From JANYCG01 sp031418395 (GTDB lineage: Bacteria > Pseudomonadota > Gammaproteobacteria > Burkholderiales > Burkholderiaceae_C), in NCBI GenBank assembly GCA_031418395.1, contig JANOXL010000162.1:1-7146 (forward strand): 7,146 bases of DNA. The letters are read 5' to 3'. The notes below the pieces were generated by a model. That model was not told the origin of the DNA and ran no database searches. It saw nothing but the letters and a program-made list of their open reading frames with translations. Position 1 is the stretch's first letter. Each line of letters starts with the position of its first letter. Below, one piece after another: positions 1-5,399 of the stretch. The position numbers were made by a program, and so were the translations under genes.

Positions 1-287
1 TGAAAGACCACTACACCGCATTGGGCCTTGCAAGTTCTGCCACGCTTGCAGACATCAAGAAAGCGTTTCGCCAAAAAGCGGCGCAGTACCACCCGGACCG
101 AAACCCGGACGCCGACGCGCCCGCGCGATTCCGTGCCGTGCAGGAGGCCTACGAAGTTTTGGCAGACGACGCCAAACGCCTGGCCTACGACGACAACCGC
201 CGCCGCAATTTGCTGGACGACCCGGCCGAGACGGCGCGTGAGATTTGGCAAGCCTATTTTGAGCCGCTCATTCGCGCGGCGCGCTGA
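1..287 (+). CDS. Small J-domain (DnaJ-like, Hsp40) co-chaperone, start codon cut by window edge
   Basis: J-domain proteins bind Hsp70 and stimulate its ATPase. Bases 1-2 are TG and the frame then reads Lys-Asp-His-Tyr-Thr-Ala-Leu-Gly, a typical J-domain beginning, so the real start is probably an ATG whose A lies just outside the window (95 aa in all). Numbering from that Met, helix II runs about 14-30, the essential HPD loop is residues 31-33, and helix III (FRAVQEAYEVLAD) is about 44-56, followed by KRLAYDD. After residue 66 there is only a short tail of about 29 residues, with no Gly/Phe linker, zinc finger or client-binding domain. It is therefore a J-domain-only (class III/C) protein and not DnaJ itself. 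An internal TTG at 21 is a poor start because it would cut helix I. It heads a same-strand run of three unknown genes and probably serves a dedicated Hsp70 that is not in the window. The family is certain; the specific partner is unknown. Confidence 0.93.
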   Translation, partial: KDHYTALGLASSATLADIKKAFRQKAAQYHPDRNPDADAPARFRAVQEAYEVLADDAKRLAYDDNRRRNLLDDPAETAREIWQAYFEPLIRAAR

Positions 288-335
288 ACCCCGCTACGTC
301 GTTCTTCAACGATCTCCTACCAGAGCACCCACCCA

Positions 336-959
336 TTGAGCACCTCTTCTTTTTTCCACAATCTGCGCTCAGCCTACCAAGCTGAACTGGACGACCTCTG
401 CACCGACTCTGACGGGCACGACGTGCTGAACAAACGGCTCGCTGAAAAGCGCCGTGAGATGGGTTTTCTGGTCAAGATGATGGAACTCAGCCCCGAAATG
501 GTGGCGGTTGTTTTGCACCGGGCCTTTCGCTTCACGATCCCCGCCGCCATGGATCACCTGGTGGCGCAGGATGCCGATGAGTTGCCCGAATGGGCGGCGA
601 TCAGCGAAACGGTGGAGATCGCGCCGTGGGCGCGTGACATCGTGCAAACCATTTTGAAAGAGCCCCAGGGCGATTGGTTCATGACCATCGCTGCCGCGCT
701 CGAATACATGCACCACAAACCGTTGACGGCGGCAGAACGCGCGCAGTTTGACAGCGACGATGAAGACAGTGATGACGGAGAAGGCCAAGGCGCATCTGCG
801 GGCAAGACGGGCGGCAAAGGCGACCGCGACGACCTGCGCAATGAACGCCATGACGACACCCACACCGAAGACCACGACGAAGAAGAGGCCGGTGCCCGCG
901 CCCGCGAAGATGCCGGCAACGATTGGCTGGCGGAGCAAGGCTTCGACCGCAAAGACTGA
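336..959 (+). CDS. Hypothetical protein, helical N-terminal domain with acidic C-terminal tail
   Basis: I do not recognise this 207-aa protein. Residues 1-135 look like a folded, mostly helical soluble domain with hydrophobic helices around 42-66 and 115-127 and no signal peptide or membrane segment. Residues 138-192 are low-complexity and very acidic, rich in Asp, Glu, Gly and His (DSDDEDSDDGEG, then DDTHTEDHDEEE). A short terminal segment (DWLAEQGF) regains hydrophobic character and could be a docking peptide. The start is uncertain. TTG at 336 is the best in-frame choice, the first ATG is not until residue 42, and residues 1-41 look genuinely coding; no good Shine-Dalgarno is visible. The reading frame is the same as that of the J-domain gene, whose TGA stop ends 48 bp upstream. 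Position after the J-domain gene suggests a chaperone-associated role, but that is inference. The stop codon directly abuts the large inverted repeat. Confidence 0.78.
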   Translation: MSTSSFFHNLRSAYQAELDDLCTDSDGHDVLNKRLAEKRREMGFLVKMMELSPEMVAVVLHRAFRFTIPAAMDHLVAQDADELPEWAAISETVEIAPWARDIVQTILKEPQGDWFMTIAAALEYMHHKPLTAAERAQFDSDDEDSDDGEGQGASAGKTGGKGDRDDLRNERHDDTHTEDHDEEEAGARAREDAGNDWLAEQGFDRKD

Positions 960-1060
960 TTCCATTTCTAAATCATCCGTGAACGTCGTTGTGCCTCCTA
1001 GCCGTGCTGTGGCACTGTCGTCGTCGGCACGCCTACTTCACGGATGATTTAGAAACGGAA
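960..1060. repeat. 101-bp near-perfect palindromic element with 24-bp arms
   Basis: The left arm (960-983) and right arm (1037-1060) are reverse complements over 24 positions with one mismatch, which would be a G-U pair in RNA. The core reads AAATCATCCGTGAA on the left and TTCACGGATGATTT on the right. The 53-nt interior (984-1036) has further partial complementarity, with GTGCC (991-995) against GGCAC at 1026-1030 or 1011-1015, so the whole element can fold into a long hairpin with alternative inner stems. It begins on the base after the 207-aa gene's stop, and the next ATG is at 1073. A TGA triplet flanks each side (957-959, 1061-1063), which could be a 3-bp target duplication or chance. There is no U-tract after the stem, so it is not a standard intrinsic terminator. 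It could be a MITE/REPIN-type repeat, an RNase III processing site, or both. Confidence 0.88.
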
Positions 1061-1072
1061 TGAGACCAACTT

Positions 1073-1828
1073 ATGAACGCCCTTGCCCTGATTGCCAAAA
1101 CCCAAAGCCTCATCGCCGCTGGCGACATCGTGGCGGCCGAAGCCGCGCTAGTCGAACTCGCCGATGCTGAGGGCGACAATGCCCTGATGGTGGTGCTGGA
1201 GCAGTTGCCACCCAAAGACATCCTGGCCGTGATCCGCGAATACGACAACTCCAGGGAGTCGGTCATCAACCTGCTGGTCTCGCCCGAGCAGTTTGCCCGC
1301 GCCGTGGTGATCGAAAAACAGTACAAAGACTTGAGCCACACGCACCTGCGCGGCATGGTCAATTCCATCATCTTCCGTGAAGACGCGGACCCACTGGAAT
1401 TTCTAAACGCCATCGACAAGCTGGAGGGCGGCGCCGAAGCGCTGGCGGACTACTTTACGGAGAAGTGGGCCCGTATCGAGGCCTTTGCCCGCAGTGGTAC
1501 CTTTGATACGGTGGAGGACGATGGCGAAATCCTGTCGGAAGCTGCCTTGCTGGCCAACGCCTATGTGAAACCGCGCGTGGACGAAGACGAAGTGGCCGAC
1601 CGCGACTGGATGCAACTGGCCTGGCTGTTGCGCCACGATTGCCCTGATCTTTTTGTCGAGACGCTGCTGGTGCTGCGCGCCAAGGCCCGCGCCCATGATG
1701 CAGGTGACAGTGAAGAAACACCCGCCCAGGAACAGGACGGCAACGACGGCAAGTTCGACACCAGTGAAACTGATCGTGGCAAGGCCACACCAGCGGCGTT
1801 GGAAGCCGATGAAGAATCGGCGATATAG
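1073..1828 (+). CDS. Hypothetical helical protein with acidic disordered tail
   Basis: I do not recognise this 251-aa protein. Residues 1-35 form amphipathic Ala/Leu-rich helices, and residues 36-205 continue as short helices, reminiscent of a helical-repeat or scaffold fold. No catalytic motif, Cys cluster, signal peptide or membrane segment is visible. Residues about 207-251 are a hydrophilic Asp/Glu/Gly/Thr-rich tail resembling the acidic tail of the 207-aa protein upstream. The ATG at 1073 begins a credible N-terminus; a weak GGAA/GAG ribosome-binding stretch (1057-1064) overlaps the right end of the 24-bp inverted repeat. The next gene starts 26 bp after the stop, which fits one transcript with it. 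The G/C-rich third codon positions match the neighbouring genes, supporting real coding. Its function is unknown; a link with the J-domain protein rests on gene order only. Confidence 0.82.
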   Translation: MNALALIAKTQSLIAAGDIVAAEAALVELADAEGDNALMVVLEQLPPKDILAVIREYDNSRESVINLLVSPEQFARAVVIEKQYKDLSHTHLRGMVNSIIFREDADPLEFLNAIDKLEGGAEALADYFTEKWARIEAFARSGTFDTVEDDGEILSEAALLANAYVKPRVDEDEVADRDWMQLAWLLRHDCPDLFVETLLVLRAKARAHDAGDSEETPAQEQDGNDGKFDTSETDRGKATPAALEADEESAI

Positions 1829-1854
1829 CGCGCCTTTGAAAACATCAGAAAACA

Positions 1855-3111
1855 ATGTCCGATACCCTGTCCGATAGCGAAACGGTTTCTGCCTCAGCGG
1901 CCCAAACAGTTGCACTGTTTGACGCGCGGCCTTTTTTCGAAAAAACCTTGGTCTATGGCCTGCAACACGGCCTCATCGACCAGGCCAAGCTGACCGCCAT
2001 CGAGACCGAAGCGCCCAAAGGCATGGTGCAGATTGCGCGTTATTTCGGCAGCGAGTTTCTGCGCCCCGAGTTGGAGCGCGCGCGTGAGCGGCTCGTCAAT
2101 CTGGTCAGCCTGAACCTGGAGCTCGGCAGCCAGGGTGACCTGAGAAAAGCCGCCGATCTGCTTCGCGACAACAGCTTGTTGTCTCGCTCCAAGGGCGCGT
2201 CCGACATGCTAAAAGCCCTGATCGTTATGCCGCAGAGCAGCCACTTTGGCATGCACGAACAGGGCGGATTCAGTGACGACCACATTCCACAGTTGGCCAA
2301 ATGGTCGCTGTGCAGCCTGGCGCAATACCAGGCCGAGCTGAAGAAGCGCAGCCAGGTCGCGCGCCTGGTTGAGGCTGCTTTGTGGTTCGCCGGTCAACTC
2401 GGCATGGACGCTGAAGAATTGGAAGACTCTGGCCGCGATGCCGAAGCGGTGATCCGCTCCGGCCTGTTGGCGCTGGCGATGCGCCAGACCAGCTTTCCTG
2501 ACTGGGTGGTTTTCCAGAAGACGATGGCAGCCTTGAAGAAAAAGGCCGCTGCATCCAAGACAGCCAATTCGAGCGTTGCGCTGCCCAAGGACTTACCGGC
2601 CGAATTCAAAACGGTGGTGGAGGGTGTGCGCAAGTCAATCATCTCGGACTTGCCAAAAATCCTGGGCAGCACCCTGCCAGCCAGAAAGCTTTTTGATCAG
2701 ACCCCCGCCTTCATGGGGCGCTATTTCTGGATCGAAGACGCCCTGAACCAGGTGGATGACTTTGACCGTGCCGCGTCCGCGTCCTGGAACAAGGCCACCG
2801 GGGGGCACAGTGACGACGGCTCGCTGCTCACACTTTTCCTTTGTATCGCAGCAGGCAGTGCCCACAAGACCTTGCTCACTGACAAAACCGCCGCCGCGCT
2901 GGTGCGCAAGGTCCGTAAATCCGGTATGAAGCCCGAGCTGGTGCCTCACTACATTTTGGGCAACGCCCCAGCGCACTATCAAAGCGGCTACTTGCAGATG
3001 TGGCAAGATTTTTTTGACGATGCGCAAGGCCGCTTGCTCAGCGACCACGACTATGAGCTGAAAGACGCCACGGCGCTGTTGCGTCGGGACTGCAATGTTG
3101 CACAGAGTTAG
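1855..3111 (+). CDS. Hypothetical 418-aa cytoplasmic protein, last gene of the J-domain cluster
   Basis: I do not recognise the family. The first 15 or so residues are Ser/Thr/Asp-rich and probably flexible. Residues 20-225 are predicted helical (for example RPELERARERLVNLVSL near 70-86 and AQYQAELKKRSQVARLVEAA near 156-175). A Lys/Ala/Ser linker (228-241, AALKKKAAASKTANSS area) separates a second helical region, 247-410. No nucleotide-binding motif, zinc site, signal peptide or transmembrane helix is evident, and conserved-looking Trp/Tyr/Phe clusters (SFPDWVVF, MGRYFWIEDAL, MWQDFFDDA) suggest a stable fold. ATG at 1855 is chosen because it is 26 bp after the preceding stop and leads straight into the coding-like N-terminus; a strong Shine-Dalgarno is lacking. 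Unlike the two genes before it, it has no acidic tail. It may be a partner or client-handling component of the J-domain cluster, but this is inference. It converges on mutL. Confidence 0.83.
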   Translation: MSDTLSDSETVSASAAQTVALFDARPFFEKTLVYGLQHGLIDQAKLTAIETEAPKGMVQIARYFGSEFLRPELERARERLVNLVSLNLELGSQGDLRKAADLLRDNSLLSRSKGASDMLKALIVMPQSSHFGMHEQGGFSDDHIPQLAKWSLCSLAQYQAELKKRSQVARLVEAALWFAGQLGMDAEELEDSGRDAEAVIRSGLLALAMRQTSFPDWVVFQKTMAALKKKAAASKTANSSVALPKDLPAEFKTVVEGVRKSIISDLPKILGSTLPARKLFDQTPAFMGRYFWIEDALNQVDDFDRAASASWNKATGGHSDDGSLLTLFLCIAAGSAHKTLLTDKTAAALVRKVRKSGMKPELVPHYILGNAPAHYQSGYLQMWQDFFDDAQGRLLSDHDYELKDATALLRRDCNVAQS

Positions 3112-3119
3112 AGCGTGTT

Positions 3120-3140
3120 TTGCTACTATATAGATAGCAA
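3120..3140 (+). other. Small AT-rich stem-loop just after the 418-aa gene
   Basis: TTGCTA (3120-3125) can pair with TAGCAA (3135-3140) around a loop that itself contains the palindrome CTATATAG. It lies 8 bp after the stop codon, where a transcript end would be expected, but no T-run follows, so terminator function is doubtful. GCTA...TAGC stem-loops of this kind are, from memory, frequent interspersed repeats in Comamonadaceae; this could be a degenerate copy. Confidence 0.4.
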
Positions 3141-3214
3141 TAAATCCAATAAAAGCAAGACCTAAGTGCCAAAAATATTCATTTTTTTTGATGAATAAGT
3201 CAAAATGCGGGAAA

Positions 3215-3250
3215 ATGTTAACACCCATGTTAACACCCATGTTAACAATC
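3215..3250. repeat. Three tandem 12-bp direct repeats with GTTAAC cores
   Basis: The unit ATGTTAACACCC occurs at 3215-3226 and 3227-3238 exactly, and at 3239-3250 with the last three bases changed to ATC. Each unit carries the 6-bp palindrome GTTAAC, spaced exactly 12 bp apart, slightly more than one helical turn. The array sits between convergent genes, so it is not an obvious promoter operator for either flanking gene. It could be a protein-binding iteron, a tandem-slippage product or part of an unannotated small transcript. Confidence 0.85.
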
Positions 3251-3287
3251 ATATTGAACGATTGCAGATATCAACGTTCGCAATGGC

Positions 3288-3321
3288 GCGAGGTGGGGTG
3301 AACGGACTTCACCGCCCTCGC
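3288..3321 (-). other. Imperfect hairpin spanning the mutL stop codon
   Basis: On the + strand GCGAGG (3288-3293) and GGTGAA (3297-3302) are complementary to CCTCGC (3316-3321) and TTCACC (3308-3313), with a small internal bulge and a 5-base loop. The mutL stop (3309-3311) is inside the stem. It could stabilise or help end the mutL transcript, but no U-run follows on the mutL strand, so it is not a clear intrinsic terminator. Confidence 0.35.
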
Positions 3322-5318
3322 AAAAACAGCGCATCCAGCTCCTTAATCGACACCTGCCGCCAAGTCGGCCTGCCATGGTTGCACTGGTCAGAGCGTTCGG
3401 TCGCCTCCATCTGACGTAAAAGCGCGTTCATTTCTTCCACGGTCAGGCGGCGATTGGCGCGCACGGCCCCATGGCAGGCCATGGTGGAGAGCAGCTCGTT
3501 TTGTGCCCGTTCGATCACGTTGCTGGCATCGTGTTGCGCCAACTCGGCCAGCACGCTGCGGGCCAACTCGGTGGCGTTGCGCTCGGCGTTGTCGCGGGCA
3601 AGCGAGGCGGGTACGGCGCGTACTGCCAGGGTTTTGGGTGAAAACGTGCTGACCTCCAAACCCAATTGCGCGAGCGACTCGGCATGCGCTTCTGCCGTGG
3701 CTACTTCCAGCGGCGTGGCTGCAAAGGTGCTCGGAATCAGCAAAGGCTGGCTGGCGATACGTTTGTCTGGCGACGCCTCCATCTGCGTTTTCAAGCGTTC
3801 ATAAACGATGCGTTCATGGGCCGCATGCATGTCCACAATGATCAAGCCCTGTGCGTTTTCAGCCAGGATATAGATGCCTTGCAGTTGCGCCAGGGCTTTG
3901 CCCAGAGGCCAAATGGCGTGAGCTTGATCCAGTGATGTTGCGGGATTGGGCGGCGTCTGTACCTCTTGGCGATGGCTTGGCTGCAGCTCTGAAGTGGCTA
4001 AAGTGGCCCAAGTGGCTGAAGTGACTGTGGCCGGTGAACTGGCTGAGGCAGGCGAAGTGGCGAGCCTGGTTGATTGCCACAAAGCGCCGATGTCTTCGAC
4101 ACGATGACCAAAAGGCGATGCTTGATTTGCTCCGAAATGAATCGCTGTTTGCGGCCAATTGGACGGGCCTGTCGGCCGCAATGCTTCCAAATTTGGGTTT
4201 CTCTGAAGGCCCGGTGAATGCTCAGACACTGAACTCCCAACAGCCGCGCCACCTGCGCGGGGTTTGGCCAGCGCGTCCTCGACTGCATGGCGCATCGCCT
4301 GATGCACTTCGCGGCTATCGCGAAATCGCACTTCGATTTTGGTCGGGTGAACGTTCACGTCGACCCGCGTCGGGTCGATTTCCACGTAGAGCGCGTACAC
4401 CGGCTGGCGGTGGCCGTGCAGGACGTCTTCATACGCACTGCGCGCACCATGGCCGAGCACCTTGTCGCGCACGAAACGTCCATTCACGTAAGCGAATTGC
4501 TGGTCGGCTCGAGCGCGCGCGGCATCCGGAATACCGGCGCGGCCCCACACGCGCACGGGTAGGCCGTATTGTGGTGTGCTGGTGTAGTCCACACGCAAGG
4601 ATCGCTCAACGAAATCGTCGCCCAATACATCGCGCAGGCGCTGGTCGATGGCAGTGGCGACTTGACCCGCCACAGCGCGCCATTGCTCGACCAATTTGCC
4701 TTCATGCCAGATCGCAAAACCCACATCGGGCCGTGCCAGCGCATGGCGTCTCACCGCTTCAATGCAATGGGACAACTCGGTGGCGTCAGTCTTTAAAAAT
4801 TTGCGTCGGGCGGGCGTGCTGTAAAACAGTTCTTTGACTTCGACGGTCGTACCCTGGCTGCGCGCCACGCGGGTGATCTCGCCCGAGCGCCCGTCCAGCA
4901 TCCAGGCATCCAATTGACCTGCTGGTCTTGTGGAAATTGCGCAATAAGCTATTGAGTTAATAGCCGCCAGCGCCTCGCCCCGAAACCCCATGGTGCCCAC
5001 CGACTCCAGATCAACCAAGCTTGCAATCTTGCTGGTGGCATGGCGTTTGAACGCCAGTGGCAACTCATCGGGCAAGATGCCTGTGCCGTCGTCTTCGACC
5101 GAGATCAATCGCACACCACCGGCTAGCAAGCGCACGGTGACTTGGGTCGCGCCAGCATCCAGTGCGTTGTCCACCAGCTCCCGGACCACCGAGGAGGGCC
5201 GCTCCACCACCTCACCGGCGGCGATCTGGCTGATCAGTTCATCCGGCAATTCGCGGATGGCGCGGCGGGTAACCGCCGCAGGTAAATGAGTGGAAGAGGA
5301 CAACAAAGCGTTCACCAC
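3309..5318 (-). CDS. mutL: DNA mismatch repair protein MutL, endonuclease type
   Basis: MutL links MutS mismatch recognition to strand incision in the cytoplasm. The N-terminal GHKL ATPase is complete: IAAGEVVERP (32-41), catalytic Glu47 and Mg-binding Asn51 in RELVDNALDAGA, the ATP-binding DDGTG (76-80), lid RHATSKI (92-98) and GFRGEAL (111-117). The transducer domain follows to about residue 345, including VNVHPTK (321-327). A Ser/Thr/Ala/Pro-rich linker spans about 352-465. The dimerisation domain begins near 470 and carries DMHAAHERIVYE (496-507), ACHGAVRA (614-621) and CNHGRP (646-651), which correspond to the metal-dependent endonuclease motifs of MutL proteins from bacteria lacking MutH. 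The length of 669 aa is ordinary to slightly long. The GTG at 5318 is the longest usable start; an ATG at 5323 is in another frame and stops after three codons. An upstream gene such as miaA is not adjacent. It is divergent from dedA. Codons 119-136 have unusually A/T-rich third positions. Confidence 0.97.
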   Translation of the reverse strand: MVNALLSSSTHLPAAVTRRAIRELPDELISQIAAGEVVERPSSVVRELVDNALDAGATQVTVRLLAGGVRLISVEDDGTGILPDELPLAFKRHATSKIASLVDLESVGTMGFRGEALAAINSIAYCAISTRPAGQLDAWMLDGRSGEITRVARSQGTTVEVKELFYSTPARRKFLKTDATELSHCIEAVRRHALARPDVGFAIWHEGKLVEQWRAVAGQVATAIDQRLRDVLGDDFVERSLRVDYTSTPQYGLPVRVWGRAGIPDAARARADQQFAYVNGRFVRDKVLGHGARSAYEDVLHGHRQPVYALYVEIDPTRVDVNVHPTKIEVRFRDSREVHQAMRHAVEDALAKPRAGGAAVGSSVSEHSPGLQRNPNLEALRPTGPSNWPQTAIHFGANQASPFGHRVEDIGALWQSTRLATSPASASSPATVTSATWATLATSELQPSHRQEVQTPPNPATSLDQAHAIWPLGKALAQLQGIYILAENAQGLIIVDMHAAHERIVYERLKTQMEASPDKRIASQPLLIPSTFAATPLEVATAEAHAESLAQLGLEVSTFSPKTLAVRAVPASLARDNAERNATELARSVLAELAQHDASNVIERAQNELLSTMACHGAVRANRRLTVEEMNALLRQMEATERSDQCNHGRPTWRQVSIKELDALFLRGR
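3991..4026 (-). repeat. Degenerate 9-bp tandem repeats in the mutL linker
   Basis: Four successive 9-bp units of the form (g/a/c)AAGTGGCY occur on the + strand: GAAGTGGCT, AAAGTGGCC, CAAGTGGCT, GAAGTGACT. On the mutL strand they encode the periodic SAT-WAT-LAT-S stretch (about 434-443) in the disordered linker between the ATPase and the endonuclease domains. Units are a multiple of three, so gain or loss would keep the frame. Confidence 0.7.
4948..4964. repeat. GCTATT/AATAGC inverted repeat inside mutL
   Basis: GCTATT (4948-4953) and AATAGC (4959-4964) are perfect 6-bp arms around GAGTT. They encode part of MutL residues 119-124, just after the GFRGEAL motif. The sequence around it is AT-rich compared with the rest of mutL and resembles the GCTA...TAGC type of stem-loop seen at 3120-3140. 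It may be chance within coding sequence. Confidence 0.4.
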
Positions 5319-5335
5319 TTCATTTTAGGGCTGCG

Positions 5336-5352
5336 ACCAAGGTGCACCTGGT
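5336..5352. promoter_or_regulatory. Imperfect palindrome in the mutL-dedA divergent spacer
   Basis: The 8-bp perfect palindrome GGTGCACC (5341-5348) is extended by ACCA on the left and TGGT on the right, with one extra A on the left side. It lies 18 bp upstream of the mutL GTG and 48 bp upstream of the dedA ATG. This is a plausible site for a dimeric regulator acting on one or both divergent genes. No known operator is recognised. Confidence 0.35.
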
Positions 5353-5385
5353 TTCCTGTTCGGCGAAAAACGCCTGCCGAGCAGG

Positions 5386-5391
5386 GATAAT
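5386..5391 (+). promoter_or_regulatory. Possible -10 element of the dedA promoter
   Basis: GATAAT differs from the TATAAT consensus at one base and ends 8 bp before the dedA ATG. No Shine-Dalgarno lies between it and the start, and no good TTGACA-like -35 is seen 16-18 bp upstream. If it is the real -10, transcription would begin within about 0-3 bases of the ATG, giving a leaderless or nearly leaderless mRNA. Confidence 0.4.
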
Positions 5392-5399
5392 CCGTCTCC

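Larger units (their letters stand above)
3112..3308. other. AT-rich spacer between convergent genes
   Basis: This 197-bp gap separates the stop of the 418-aa gene from the stop of mutL, which runs the other way. Its first 150 bp or so are clearly more AT-rich than the flanking genes and include a run of eight T (3182-3189) flanked by TATTCAT and ATGAATA arms. It contains the small stem-loop at 3120-3140 and the tandem 12-bp repeats at 3215-3250. I see no classical terminator (GC stem plus T-run) for either gene, and no convincing gene: open frames starting at 3205 and 3215 lack ribosome-binding sites and consist largely of translated repeat. Confidence 0.7.

Noticed and set aside
369..965. 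198-aa minus-strand frame, Val/Phe-rich, opposite the 207-aa gene
   Set aside because: Hydrophobicity arises from the complement of the acidic codons of the sense gene. There is no start signal, and the sense frame has a more natural composition.
960..1060. The large palindrome as an intrinsic terminator or an integron attC site
   Set aside because: No T-run follows the stem on either strand, the downstream gene continues the cluster, and the core RYYYAAC/GTTRRRY ends of attC sites are not in place.
3176..3197. TATTCAT/ATGAATA arms around a T-run as a terminator
   Set aside because: The stem is entirely weak and AT-rich, and the T-run is in the loop, not after the stem.
2635..3252. 205-aa minus-strand frame starting in the 12-bp repeats, with a hydrophobic N-terminus
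   Set aside because: Its N-terminal hydrophobic stretch comes from the AT-rich spacer and the remainder is antisense to the 418-aa gene. No ribosome-binding site was seen, although the hydrophobic stretch made it worth checking.
3205..3414. 69-aa plus-strand frame translating the 12-bp repeats (NVNTHVNTHVNNH), and a 28-codon frame from 3215
   Set aside because: No Shine-Dalgarno, content mostly repeat-derived, and the longer one runs antisense into the mutL 3' end.
4034..4837. 267-aa open frame on the plus strand inside mutL
   Set aside because: Arg/His/Pro-rich antisense shadow of mutL, whose protein matches its family along its whole length.
5322..5327. TAAAAT on the minus strand as a mutL -10 element
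   Set aside because: It ends only 3 bases before the GTG start, which would place the transcription start inside the coding region, and there is no -35 match. It remains possible only if mutL starts at the second GTG.
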